From contig JANBVO010000009.1 in assembly GCA_030052745.1 (NCBI GenBank), positions 806,001-870,000 of the forward strand: DNA of 64,000 nt, read 5' to 3'. Under the pieces are notes generated by a model. The model did not search any database. It saw only the letters and a list, made by a program, of their open reading frames with translations, and had not been told where the DNA came from. This DNA is from Pleurostoma richardsiae. Taxonomy: Eukaryota > Ascomycota > Sordariomycetes > Calosphaeriales > Pleurostomataceae. Numbering within the stretch: the first letter of the stretch is position 1; each line of letters starts with the position of its first letter. Made by a program: the position numbers and the translations under genes. Positions 42,937-54,919 of the stretch are shown one piece after another.

Positions 42937-44288
42937 ATGGAAGACTTCTTCTCGCTCCCCAGTAAGCCTCCGTCATTCAACAAACATGTCTAGCCGTGCT
43001 TCCTACGTAGTCATAAGCAGCCCCTAACAATATCAAGTCTTCTTCATCACCTTCCGCGAGGCGCTGGAGACGTCCATCATTGTCTCAGTCCTCTTGGCTC
43101 TCATTAAGCGGATCGTAAGCCCTCAAGATGATCCTGCTCTCCACCGGAAGATGGTCAACCAGGTAATTCATCCGCCGTCTGCGATTCTGATCCGAGCCCT
43201 ATTGACAAGCGGAAGGTCTGGCTCGGCACCGGCTTCGGGACACTCATCGTCGTCATCTTGGGCATCGTGGTGATGGCCGGTGTCTACGGCCTCGAGGCGG
43301 AACAGCTAGCCGGCGCCGAGGACATCTGGGAGGGCGTCTTTGCCCTCGGTGCCTCCATCATTATCACCATCATGGGCGCTGTCCTGCTCCGCGTGTCCAA
43401 GCTGCAGGACAAGTGGCGTGTCAAGTTGGCGCAGGCGCTGAACCCAGACAGCCAAGGCAGCAAGGGCCCCATCCGCGACCGCTTCAAGTACTTGGGTGAG
43501 AAGTACGCCCTGTTCCTGCTACCGTTCATTACCATCCTGCGGGAGGGCTTCGAGGCGGTGCTATTCATTGCCGGTGTCGGTCTGGGTATATCGCCCTGGG
43601 CAATTCCCCTACCTGCTGTTGCCGGCTTATTGACTGGGGCCTTTGTCGGACTTCTCATCTATAAGTGAGTTTTCCTCCCTCCGGGGTTGCATGCACTGTA
43701 TCGTATACTTACAGACTTGGCCAGGGGGTCCAACGTCGCACCAATTCAGTACTTCCTCATTGTCTCCACCTGCTTCCTGTATCTCGTCGGTGCAGGTCTC
43801 TTTTCCAAAGGCGTCTGGCATCTGGAAGCATACAAGGTAGGAGCCATGCCACTGATTTTCGCGGCCTATATGTGAAACAAGAGCTAATCACTGTGACCCA
43901 GTGGAATATGATCGTTGGCGGTGATGCAGCGGAACTCGGTTCGGGACCCGGTTCCTACGATATTCGAAGGAGCGTCTGGCACGTGAATGTAAGTCATCTT
44001 CCGGAGAGGTTCCGCTACAACATGTCGTCGTTATGCTGATTGCTTGGCCAGTGCTGCAACCCGGATTTCGAAGGCGGTGGCTTCTGGGGAATCTTCAACG
44101 CCCTCTTGGGCTGGCAGAACTCGGCCACTGTCGGCTCGGTTATCTCCTACAACCTCTACTGGGTCGTTGTGACGGCAGGTTTCCTGGTTATGATTGCCAA
44201 GGAGAAAGGGTACTGGCCACTCCGGAAGGCGGAAGAGGAGCCCAAAAATGGCGACCTTCAGCCTTTGCTCGCAGGCCCCGTGAGGTAG
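42937..44288 (+). CDS. ftr1: Ftr1-type high-affinity iron permease
   Basis: Six exons (42937-42961, 43038-43162, 43216-43664, 43725-43836, 43902-43988, 44052-44288) give 344 residues in phase. The family's two REXXE iron-binding motifs are present: FREALE near residue 15 in the first helix and [10 protein letters not shown] near 165. About seven hydrophobic helices are visible, and the typical DIWEG and GVWHLEAYK segments flank them. The end KEKGYWPL plus a short cytosolic tail is usual. The permease sits in the plasma membrane as a complex with the Fet3 ferroxidase encoded next door and imports Fe(III) made by it. The intron before exon 3 ends in AAG, a less common acceptor, fixed by phase and by the conserved VWLGTGFG. 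Confidence 0.95.
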
Positions 44289-44910
44289 TCCCTTTCCGGA
44301 GAAGAGCATGTTGCAGTGGCACTTAAGACCAAATCCGCGACACGAAGTTAGAGCTCACCGTAACTTCGTAGGTTTAGATATGATTTCAAATGATCAACAC
44401 TAAAAATGCCCGCAATAACCATGATAGTGTGAAGATGTGTGTTCGTTATTGATACAGCTGAAGAGAAAAGAGCTGGTATACCCCGTCGACCCGAGTTCAC
44501 CATAGGTTAAAACTTTAAGGGTTAATTAATAGCAGCAGTCGATTATAAACCTGAATCCTTCAGTACAAATACCTGTAGAAGGCCATTTTCTTCAATTTGT
44601 CTCTAAGCTGCTAGGCTCATCAGACGATAGCTACCTACCTACCTAGTTAAACGAGAGACGCATGTTTTGTGACAATGGCGGTTAAACGCGGGTTGAGAGT
44701 CACCTGAAAGGTCCTAAGCACGTAATATTACCTTCGGCAAGTAAAAGGACTAAGACATAGCTTGAGTACCATAACCGGATTGAGAGAGATTCAAAGGACC
44801 GCGTGTCGTAGTCACTTCTAACTTCTCCTTCGTTGCATCATGCTCTCCTCGGCTGTCAGCTGAAGACAAAAAAAATTACAGATGATGCACCTGTAAGAGT
44901 CAAAAAGTTG
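44289..44910. other. AT-rich spacer, no gene
   Basis: 622 bp after FTR1, AT-rich in places (TTAATTAATAG near 44522). A T-run on the minus strand at 44902-44906 lies just past the tRNA and is its likely Pol III stop. Confidence 0.5.
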
Positions 44911-44989
44911 GGGACCATCCGCGATTCGAACGCGGGGCCTCTCGCAATAGTCGCCCAAAGCGAGAATCATACCACTAGACCAATGGTCC
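44911..44989 (-). tRNA. tRNA-Pro (anticodon UGG) with 7-nt intron
   Basis: The minus strand folds as a complete cloverleaf: acceptor GGACCAT/ATGGTCC, D arm with TAGTGGTA, anticodon stem CTCGC/GCGAG, variable AGGCC, and T arm CCGCG-TTCGAAT-CGCGG, with discriminator C. The anticodon loop is 14 nt instead of 7: TT-TGG-G, then CGACTAT at 44953-44947, then T. Removing these seven bases at the canonical position 37/38 leaves a standard 72-nt tRNA. The anticodon is at 44957-44955. The internal A box (TGGTCTAGTGG) and B box (GTTCGAATC) are intact. A T5 stretch follows. Confidence 0.93.
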
Positions 44990-45669
44990 GTCCGTTGTGG
45001 GGAGAGCGCCGACTGGGCACTATATCCATGCCGGACAAAGCCCCACCGATCCGCCGATCGTCGACGTGAAAGCGACTGATCACAAATCAACCAGAAATTC
45101 AAGAGCAGCAGGCAGGCCTTATAAGATCATGTGCTTTCAAGGAATATATAACACCTCAGTCATTAAATATTCTGTGGCAGGCGTCATTCGTGCGCGTAGC
45201 CATCCCCTGCACCCAGGCTGTTTGTTCAAAAACCTTAGTCGTAATGAACAATGTCGTCACGAAGTTACTGGCAATAAAGAGAAGTAGCTGATGAGATTTC
45301 AGGTTCATTGTAGTATAACTATAGTCCCCGATTAGTATGTACCCCATAGTAGTGTATGGCAGTTGATCTTCAATGTTCTATAGGTTGAGTTAGTTGCGAC
45401 TACCGATAGAAGGTGACAACCCGTCGCTTAGTTCATTGGAGCTGATATTCGAGCATTGGTGATGTGGAAATGGCTGTCTGCTGGTTATAACATAAGGACC
45501 TCTTACATTCTGGACTTCCTAGCAGACAGATGCTGAGCAAGACGAATTTTACGAGCGGTACCCATAAGAGAGCGAACAACCATGTCAACATGACCGATAT
45601 CGATATTTATTCGTCTAAGAGTTAGGTTACTTTCTATCACCATTCTACTTCCATTTACTTTGACACTTT
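44990..45669. other. Spacer without recognised gene
   Basis: 680 bp between the tRNA and the 3' end of the GH32 gene. Short AT-rich frames only; no gene or repeat recognised. Confidence 0.5.
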
Positions 45670-47598
45670 CTATGCACGATCTGGCCATGCATCATACAGT
45701 CCCTCATAGAACTGCACGCCCTCAAACGTCACGCTGCCTGTTCCTTCGTGGAAGAACCGAATCTCCTTCGACGCAGAGTACCAGGATCTGCAGGATAGAG
45801 TTAGCAGGCATATATATCGTTGCATTTGGATCTGTAGCACCTACCGGATCCAGGTGCTGACTGCGAATCTGTCATTAGCATGGACTTCTACGACAGCGCT
45901 GTCGACCACGATAGTCAAGCTCAGGGTCTCCATCTGCTCCTCACCGTCCTTGACGATGTCAAACAGCCGGAGCTTTCCGGCCTCGTTACGAGAGTCAATT
46001 CCGTAGGTGGTCTTAGCAGCTGCACTCGAGTTGGTCCGGTCGATGATGATGGACTCATTAGAGAATTGGTAGTAGATTGTTGTCGTTTCGTTTACCGAGG
46101 AGAGAATCTGGAATCCGGCCTTCAGGTCACTGCCGCGAACCGACTGCGGGAACGACAGGTTGGCCGTCAGGACGTAAAACTTGCTGTCCGGGTATTTCTC
46201 AAACGTCACAGACCCGGGCGAGCTCAAAGTGCGTCCCGCCTCAATTACCGGATCAGTGGCGGTGAGAGCGGTCAGAGTCTCGCGAGAAATCACCTGCTTC
46301 AGTGTCTCGAGCTCGACCACACCGGAGCTGTTGGATACAGCCTTCCAAGACCCGGTCTCCTGCGACAGCTCGTTGTCCACCACATTGCTAATCTTCCCTT
46401 TGCTCAGCTCCCTCGGAAGCAGGAGCGCCCCAGTCCAGTTTTGCTGCGCAGTCGGGAAGTCCAGCGTGCCGTAGAAGTCGCCCGTGAGCCAAACGAAGGA
46501 GATGAACCGATCGGGGGAACCGCTCTTTGCAGACGCTTGGGAGGATGCAGGCAAGACCTTACCCGCAGCAGCATAAGCGGATGCGCCCCAGTCGAGGCGG
46601 CCAGCCATGCTCGGCGTGAAGGTGACTTGTCCGTCCTCAAGGGACACGCTGCCCGTCGCCCAAAGCATATCACGATAATCGGAGACCTGAGGCACAATGG
46701 GTTCTAGGGACCATTCGGCGCCGAATGTCGTGAAGATCTCGCCTTCCAGGTTGTAGCCCTCTTCGTCAAGACTGAAGATATTGCTGACTTCAAAATTAAA
46801 TCCCCATCGTCCGGCCCACTGGCCGTTGCCCCAGGTCGAGTTCGCCGGCGCGTGCCACCACTGGCCGAGATACTCCCAGTACTGGAAGCCCGGGTCATAC
46901 TGGCGATACAAAAACTGGCTGGGACCGTCGCCGTGCACACCGCCAGAGATGACAACGTACCATGTCTCATTCTCACTGCCGAGAATCGAGTCAAGACGCG
47001 CATTCTGGAAGACGTACGGATCACGGAAGCCGGTGACGTTGACTGCGAAGGGAGGATCAGTAATAACTGGTCCCTGTTCCAGCTTAGAAAAGTTGTGGCC
47101 ACCGTCGTACGAGACAGCAAGCGACTGCGCTTCGCTTCCTCTGGTGTAGGCAATGGTCCATTGGATGGGTAGGAATGACACGGATGTGTAGAGGAGGGTG
47201 GGCTTTCCGTCGATGCCGGCAGGGATAACAGAACCGTCGAAGACCGCAATTGGATCGTTGATTCCGCCGGCCTCGATGAATGGATCGCCATCTGGATTGA
47301 TGTCGTGGTAGGTCACGAGGTCATCAGTCGTGGCCCCAGCGGCACCGCTATGTAGCCAGCCGACATGGAAGAGGCCAGTTTCGGGATCAGTGTAGTGCAT
47401 GCACGGATCTCCAATCTGTCCAAACGGCGGCAGAATATGGGCTTTGGGCCTCCATGTTTCGTAGAGACTGAGGTTTGCAAGTGTGGAGAGGTTAGGCGGC
47501 GCAGCGTTGTAGTCAATGACCGGCATCTGGGGCTGGCAGGAAGAGACATGCCGTGCGGCAAGGGAGGAGCCCGCCGCCACGATCGGGGAGAGCTTCAT
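45670..47598 (-). CDS. GH32 fructosyltransferase / beta-fructofuranosidase-like enzyme
   Basis: Exons 47598-45845 and 45787-45670 (intron 45844-45788, GTAGGT...GCAG) give 623 residues. The five-bladed GH32 propeller is clear. The nucleophile motif reads FGQIGDPCMHYTDP (Asp about 64), the QIGDPC form of Aspergillus fructosyltransferases, rather than the WMNDPNG of plain invertases. The transition-state Asp is in GFRDPYVF (about 193) and the likely acid/base Glu in NFEVSNIF (about 270). The C-terminal beta-sandwich ends in EIRFFHEGTG...VQFYEGLYDAW across the intron. The N-terminus (MKLSPIVAAGSSLAA) is a short, weak signal peptide, so secretion is likely but not certain. Expected activity is sucrose hydrolysis and fructosyl transfer. 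Confidence 0.9.
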
Positions 47599-49086
47599 AG
47601 CTGTTGGTCAGCCAGGGGCAGATCCGGAGGGCTCTGGCCAAACACATTGACGCCCATTGGGCATTTCGACGGGGTATTTACGGTACCTGCATAGAGCCGA
47701 ACATCGGCTTGCCGTCGAGATCGTCATTATTGGGAACTGGAGATGCGTGGGGTTTGCCCAGACGCGGTCTCCAAGCTAGGGCAGGATTGGCCGTCCTTCG
47801 TCCCCAGACGACCGTTGGAAAACTTGGAGAGGCGCGGAGATTGTGGGGTTGCGGTTCACGTATTCGGTCCTACTCACGGAGGATTCCGTCTCTAAACTAC
47901 TCGATCAGGAAAGCCGAGCAGCTGACGACGGGATCATGCTCTTCGCTAAATAGTTCGCCCGGACTAAAGTCACCGAGAACGACAAAGCTGCCGAGTCACG
48001 CGGTGTGCTAAAGGTGCTATGATCTGTAATCCGCTTCCGATAATGGAACTCCTCGACTAGCCTCTCATTATTGTCAGTGCTCATGGCTTAGCCGGGCGAA
48101 CTGTACCCCGGCTACCAGGAGTAATTCATCCCTACCCCATCGTAGCTTAAATTGCGTGGGATCCAACTCCGGCAGACCGGTGGGCCCAGCGATTTCTGGC
48201 TCTGGAAGCGATTAAATAAGTTCAGTTCCGCGTGACCAGACGATGACAGGTCTAGACACCCAATGTTCGGCCGAAGCTACTAAATATCATAACTTTAGTA
48301 AAGCTTATCACGGGAAAGACTCATATATGTATGCCGTTCAGCGTGAGAGATGTGAAATATCTCCCAGGGCCACAAGAATTAGCTACGCGAGACGTGCAGT
48401 GACATAATGAGCAGAAGTCGCGTTATGAGTTGTGGAGACTAAGCGATTACCCTGGAACTAACTACCTGTCTTGATGTCGCATCGGTATATTCGGACTGTT
48501 GGAGAACTTACTGAGTAAGTGACGGTGCAAACGTTGGGATACTGGTTGGTACAGCTGCTGATACCGCAATCTTTGCCAGAAGTTGGCAAACTCCTTCCTG
48601 TCGACCCGGGGCACTTCTTTGGCAGCGAGACCGTACTGGTGCGAATGTTATTATAAGCCTCACCCCCGACGATTATGACAACCTTTATAGCGAGGATACA
48701 GTCAGTGGGTATGGCGATAGAAAAGTCTGCCCAGATGAAGGCACGCAGGTAAAAAGGACGATGGACCGTGGACAAACTAGGCCCTAAGCAGGCTAAGGCA
48801 TTGTAAAGCACCGACAACTAACATCCGCATCCGCGTCCTCTTCTGCCATTATCACATTGCACATTCAGGGGTGCGAATTTGGCTTTCATAACCATTTTCA
48901 ATCACTCTATATCATCAAACACGGAGTTTTCATTAATAAGAGGATGCCTATTTGAAAGTAGGCCTAATGAGTGACTCTCGTCCGTACTTTCTCTTCCATG
49001 CTTATTCGCCCTACACGTGGTTCCATCATTTTTCTCCAACCTCCAAAGTTCTCCTATCCCACATTATGCTAATTCCTTCCGGTCAT
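47599..49086. other. Intergenic region without confirmed gene
   Basis: 1.49 kb. It holds the GH32 promoter. A Cys-containing frame at 48458-48817 (-) could hide a small secreted protein but lacks a signal peptide and clear splice structure, so it is not called. Confidence 0.4.
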
Positions 49087-49695
49087 TCAGCATGAAGTAC
49101 GGCTAGAACCTTCTGCATGCGCACAGAAGTCCAATCCGCTGTAATAGATCATATAGCCCACGTCCAGACCGACCGGATCCACCCCGTACCAGTAGGTTCC
49201 TGCAACATACCATCCGCATTGGTCCGTGATATGTTGGTAAGACGCCGTGAGTCCAGACCTGCCAATGCCTTGGACAGTGCCGCCACCGTGGGGGTTGCAG
49301 ATGAACGCCACGACGCCGCCATGGATGGAATACCAGGCCAGCCCAGGGGGCACGAACGCCACGCCGCCGTCCGCGCGGTCACACTGCTTCTTGAGCTCTT
49401 CCACGGCGTAGTCGCAGTCACCGTGGTTCATGTTGAAACCGCAACCGCAGACGTACCTCCATGGATCAGCTCGGCGCAGGCTGCGGACGGCAGCGGCAGT
49501 AGCAGCGGCAGGTGGGGCGCCTATATCGAGGTACGTTTCGGGGTTGTTCATAATCTCGAGGGTGGCTGGCTGGTGCACCTCATCTCCTGCGGAGTTGTAG
49601 TATGCTACATAGATTCCGTCCGGGAGGTTGGCGGGCAAGTGAAAGCCTGAGACGAGGGGAGCGAGGACAGCGAGCAAGAAGGTGGTTGGACGCAT
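49087..49695 (-). CDS. Small secreted cysteine-rich protein, effector-like
   Basis: An intronless gene of 202 residues from the ATG at 49695, chosen because it gives a clean signal peptide (MRPTTFLLAVLAPLVSGF). A short pro-region ends in a Kex2-like LRR near residue 77. The mature part has eight cysteines: two in YVCGCGFN, then GDCDYAVEELKKQC, AFICNPHG, DQCGWYVAG, LDFC and the terminal C. Aromatic Tyr/Trp-rich strands lie between. The spacing loosely recalls Ecp2/Hce2-type fungal effectors, but I cannot assign it. It is probably extracellular with four disulphides. It lies alone between large spacers. Confidence 0.8.
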   Translation of the reverse strand: MRPTTFLLAVLAPLVSGFHLPANLPDGIYVAYYNSAGDEVHQPATLEIMNNPETYLDIGAPPAAATAAAVRSLRRADPWRYVCGCGFNMNHGDCDYAVEELKKQCDRADGGVAFVPPGLAWYSIHGGVVAFICNPHGGGTVQGIGRSGLTASYQHITDQCGWYVAGTYWYGVDPVGLDVGYMIYYSGLDFCAHAEGSSRTSC

Positions 49696-51052
49696 CTTAG
49701 CAAGACGATGTGATCGCGACTCGGGAGCATGAGCTGTAGTTGAAGAAAGACGAATGAGTAACTGTAGGAAATATCTTTCTGATGACGACTTTGAAGAAGG
49801 TGTTCCATCATAACATCGACGAGATCTGAAGGGTTTATATCTTCGCAATGTCCGTCCTTAGTCCTAGGCCGTCACGCCGATTCTGCTAAATGCTCGCGAG
49901 ACCATCGGTCACCTGTGAATGAGGATATCAGAGTCACCCCTCATGTCTTGGCATTACTCTAGATAGCTGTGAAAATCGCATGTTGCTCGAATCAATATTG
50001 ATGGCATTGCAGGTCGTCGCTCTTACTACCACCTTCCTTCTATCCACCTAGTGAAGAAATATTCTCTTGCCGAATGATCAGCCCATCAATTTCTCTATGC
50101 TGGATGCTGGAATATCGCAGTCTCTACTGCTGCGTGTAGGGCCATAGATCATGCCTTCAAGCGCAAATTGTGGCGGCCTGGTCAAGTACAGATGCGGCAC
50201 AGTGGTTGTGACTTGTTCGTATAAGGCCACCAACGTTTCAGCGCACTTCGTACTAGAGGGATCGTGTTAATACATAACCTAGCGTTTCAATGAGATGTTA
50301 TTTTAAGACTTTAAGTTGTCTGGACGGTCGATTAAGCTGTGATCAGGCGCATGCGGTTCGGTTCCTAACTTTAAACGGCTTCCCTCTTTGTCCTAGACCC
50401 TCGATAGACTCTCCAGGGAGATCCTGCATGCGTGATTTTCAATAACCTTTCCCCTGGACCGGCCCGCAACCTTGTTTTCAGCACATTGCCCCATCGAGTC
50501 GGCTTGACTGGGGGCATGGGACATGGGTGGCTTTCGATCGGAGCTCAGCCGACGCTGGCCCACCGCTTCCAAAAGAAGAAGGCAGAAGTTGACATTGCAG
50601 GCGACGCGGGGTAAGTCATACTACCCAGGGCTCAGATAAGGATGCGTTAGGTGCGTGAGCTGGGGTGATCCAGGCGGAATTCATCAGGCGAGCTGATTTT
50701 CCGTTGATCGTTGGTGGAAGGGCAGCTGCAGCTCAAACGGTAATGAGGGTGCGGTGTACTGTACGTCCTGAGCGGCAGGATCTCTTTCAGATCAACCTGG
50801 AGAAGAGGGTCTAGTCCTCGATATGCTCTCGTTCGGCTATTCTTGTTATGCAAATTGACACAAGCGGATATCGATGAAGAATGGTCAAAAAGGAACGTAA
50901 TATGGCCATGTGTCTATTCTCCCTGCGGATGTCCAAGCTATCGACCAAGCCCCCATAGCCACTGCGCCTAGGTGACATTGAAAACAACGCCACTCTTGTC
51001 CCATCACTAGCCGACGGCGATCCAGAACACTTGAGCCAGCTACCACGACAAC
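49696..51052. other. Intergenic region without recognised gene
   Basis: 1.36 kb containing the promoter of the secreted protein gene and the 3' end of the P450 gene. No further gene recognised. Confidence 0.45.
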
Positions 51053-52833
51053 CTAATACACCTTAAGCGTAGGCTGGACCTCGGCGTAGTTCTCCACAAT
51101 CTTCCTCGCCATCTCCACGCCCCTGGGCCGGAAGGTCATGTGCCAAGGGTCCGGCTCGAGGATGACATGCGAGTTGGTGGCCCGAGTGTCGATGGCCACT
51201 TTCTCACCCGTGCGCGGGCACGTCTTCTGCGCCATGTCAAACCCCCAGAGCACCGCCGCTCCAGTGACGAACATCTCGTCGTCGACGATGTCTTTACCAA
51301 GGCAGGTACGCCGGCCCCATCCAAAGGTGTGCATGGCCTTGCCGTCGCGGAAATTGGGGTACTTGCTGAGAGGTTCCTGGTACGTTGGCCAGCCGGGCTC
51401 GAGCCAGCGCTCCGGGCGGAAATTCTCAGGGTCGGGGTACTTCTCCGGGACGCGATTGATGCTCCTGTGGTCCAGGGTTAGCGTTGCTGGCGTTTGCATG
51501 CTGGGGACAGGGAGGAAGCAGCTCACCACTCGCAAGCGAGGACGATTGTATCTTTCTTGATCTTGACACCGCGATATACATCATCTCTCTCGGCTTGATG
51601 AGGCACGCCTGTTTTCAGTTAGTGATCCATCATTACTGAGCAGAGAAGAAACCGGCTTGCCTAAGGGGACACCAGACCGCCAACGAAGAGTCTCCTTTAG
51701 TACCGCACGAACAGTAGGCAGGTCGGCAAAGTCCTCAATAGTTGGCATACGATCTCCACACACGCGGTCGACCTCCTCCTGTGCCTTCTTCTGCCACTCC
51801 GGGTAGAGTGCCATGGCCATGAGGAAGAACTTGAGCGGACCCGCGATAGTTACCACGCCGACGAGGTTGAAGAAGCCAATGGTGCTCGACGCAAAGATTT
51901 CATCGTCCTCGCTTTGCTCCAGCGTCTCATTGCCGTCACGGCGGACCTGCTCGATATAGCGGTACGCCCACGTGTCGGAGGGCAGCTCGCCCCTCAGGAA
52001 TTTCTGTTTCGCGACGCGGTAGTTGTTCAGCCACCAGCCGCGCTGGATTGCTTCCCTCTTGCGCTCGAAGGCCTTCCAGGGGTTCAAGGGATCTGGTATA
52101 TGCCACAGTGGCGTCATCGTGTTGACGATCGGCCCAGAGACGGACATGGAGTGAAGAGTGGTGTCGGCGCTTTCGCCATTCATCTTGCCCTGGGCTGCCT
52201 CGTCCCACGCTAGGCGGCTCATAATGCGGCCGCAGTGCTCGCGAGTGTGGTCATAGAACCTCTCCGGATCAGACAGAAGCATCATTAGATACCGCTTTGA
52301 CTCAGCCTCCACGTGGCCGTAGAAATGGTGCTTATGTGCTTCGGCCATAGCTGAGTGAACCCACTTTCGCTGTCGAGTCCAGATGTCTAACTTGAGTTAA
52401 GCTCGACAAGCTTCTACAACAGAGATGCTTCGCATAGGTGGGCATGCTTACCATGCCGGTCCATCAAGGCGAGGTATGCCGGGCCCTCCTTGTGGTTGAA
52501 GAGAGACCTGATCTGCGGGCGACCAGAGTAGATGTGACCCCTCTTCACGAGCAGTTCCTCAGCAATCTTCTCGTCGGAGACAATGACAAATGTCGCAGTT
52601 AAAGCCCTTGTCTGGTAAATAGGGCCATGAATGTCTGCCCATTCTTTGAATTTCAGCCACAGAGAGAACCTGGGCAAGTCATGGACACGACCGACGATGG
52701 GGTATTGCTTGGGACCGGGGAACTTGGGTTCAGGGGCTAGATGCTTCTTCCTCCATTGCATAAACTGCTGGAAGACCGAGACGAGCAGGCTCGGCAGAGC
52801 CACGTAGAGGATAATCAAGGTGAAACCCTCCAT
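51053..52833 (-). CDS. Cytochrome P450 monooxygenase
   Basis: Four exons (52833-52452, 52386-51661, 51608-51527, 51464-51053) give 533 residues. The N-terminal helix (FTLIILYVALPSLLVSVF) anchors it in the ER membrane, and FPGPKQYPIVG is the proline-rich hinge. Further landmarks are LMDRHDIWTRQRKWVHS (C helix), KETLRW (ExxR), FRPERWL, and the heme loop FGWGRRTCLGKDI with the Cys ligand near residue 451. The I helix (STIGFFNLVGVVTIAG) lacks the classic AGxDT, as in several fungal clans. Intron 2 (51660-51609) starts with GC, not GT; phase and the conserved PLGVPHQAERDD junction support this. The substrate is unknown and no biosynthetic cluster surrounds it. Confidence 0.93.
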
Positions 52834-54891
52834 CCTAGGGGCCCATAGATTGTGGGAAGCAAGCAAGAGCTTGATGACAGCGCAGAAGGTACGAGCAAGA
52901 GAAAGGGCGGCCAAGAACAAGGACTTCCCAGGAAACGCAGGGAACCTCTAGAAATGCCAAGGGGGAGTTTCCGGGCCTCCTTAACATACTTATACCATAA
53001 ATTGGCAGGTCCGATTCGACTCGGACTCTAGGTGCACCAGCACGCTGGTATGATCATCAGCAAAAGCCGGAAGGGGGAAGGAAATGCGTCGGTCCCCCGG
53101 ACGTCGATCCATACTCAAGGAAGAGAGTTGGAGAGTCCGTGACAAGCGGCTCAGGCATTGACCCACCTGCACATGAGAACCCGGGTCCTGGTCAATGGGG
53201 TTAAACGTATGGGATCCATCAGCATACAAAATCTCCAGATAGAGCCACACCGTCCGGCAGGGATGACCGCAGGCGAGCACTCGTTAGCCCGGCTTCGCCT
53301 TGGACTGGGTCAATATCCAGAATAGTAAACGGACTCCTCTTCAGGCTATATACTTTGCGTTAGATCTTGACCCTCGTGTCTTCTTACACCCCGCAGAAGC
53401 ACTAGAGTAGCGGAATCCGGAGTGGTCGACGAGTAGACGAAACGGAAACAGGTTGAGAAGAAGTTCCGGATAAGGTTAGCTCGGTTCACACGACGTCGCG
53501 CTCAGGGGCACATCGGGGCACAGCAGCAAGTGACATCAAGTTAGGTATAAATCTGTGATGCCGCAAGGGACTGGAAAGTGACTCCATAGAAGTTCATTCC
53601 CAGAATGTAAATGCGATGTTATCACGGTCAGGCAGCTGACTGAATGCACTTCAATTCGACGCGTGAAGATCGACGTTGACACGCGGTCCCATGTACTGTG
53701 CAAGTGTTGGCAGCTTGAGGCACCAATAACGTGTTGTTCTTGGAGCCACTTCGTCACATGCGAAAGCATGGCCTTTCATTTATGGTGAATTGTTCCGAGA
53801 CATGCAGGAGGGCGCGTTGCGACCGAGGGGGGCGTGGTAACGGGTCCTGGATATTGCACTGGGGATGTCCGTAAAGAGGTTTGTATAACAGCCGAATTAC
53901 CCACACACACCATAGGTGTCATCTTCCCAACAGATATGTATTGAAGGATTCGTACCATTCGACAGGTAGCCGTTTGTAATAATAAGCGAAAATATCCAGG
54001 GCAGGTCTCAAAATAGGTCCTCGACTATCAAGTTCGTCCTGGTGAAAGCCGGATGTGGGTCTAGGAGCTGGAGCCTGGAGGTGAGGCAGTCATTGCTGGC
54101 ATCAGTCTGTCGAGGGCCACCGAAGTGGTAGGAAGAAGCGCAATGCAGGCTGCGGCTGTGCCTGCCGGCCATGCAGATCTGCTGGCGAATTGTAAACGTG
54201 GCACGGATATTCGGAGCCCAGCAAGCTTGAGTGATGTGCGAATTGCCAGGAAGTTCTCTCCCGGCTTCAAAGGGTAAGCACGCATCCTTGATCAGGAAGG
54301 GCAGAAGTCTAGTTCACGTCGGATTTAGAAGATTCAGTCGACGATCATTCGACTGTTCGGATGATACTAGGTTATATTAAGCAATCCCAGACCGAAAACC
54401 AGCGTGGCGTTCGGTCATTACACTTTTCTCGGGCGTCATTCGGATCAGGAGCCAGACGTACAAAGGACGACATGTACTTTCACAGCAGACAATCTTTGCC
54501 AGACCCTTCGGATTGCGCGGGGCTCTGTAAGCGAAAGAGGGCCGAGTGTGGCAGATGTCGCCAGGATACGACGCAGGATCAACACCAAAGTATTGGCATG
54601 AAATGCCTGCAAGGTATATTGTGAGTCTGCGATGTTGTCCGCCTGACACTTCTCATAAATCACCTAGAAGGCTGGTTAATCCCAGCAGACGAGGCCAAGA
54701 GACACGGCGGCTGCGCAGTTGCATGTCTTGAGGTTCGTCCTTTCAGCTTGGTCACCGGTCAAGTCGGGGTGGCTTTGCAGATCCTGTTGCCGTTCGGTAC
54801 CGGATGCGCGGTTCTTACCCGGGTGATCGGACGATGGGTGGCGCCAGCTCCACGTCCCCGGATGTAATCATGTATTGCTATCCTTACGAGT

Positions 54892-54919
54892 TTCCGACTG
54901 CACTTGGTTGCAGTCGGAA
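54892..54919. repeat. Perfect 11-bp inverted repeat (hairpin)
   Basis: TTCCGACTGCA, a six-base loop CTTGGT, then TGCAGTCGGAA. The stem is perfect. It lies in the gene-poor spacer with no T-run after it, so it is not an obvious terminator. Confidence 0.8.

Noticed and set aside
48458-48817. Cys-containing minus-strand frame that might encode a small secreted protein
   Set aside because: No methionine-started signal peptide and no splice pattern that joins one to the Cys-rich part.
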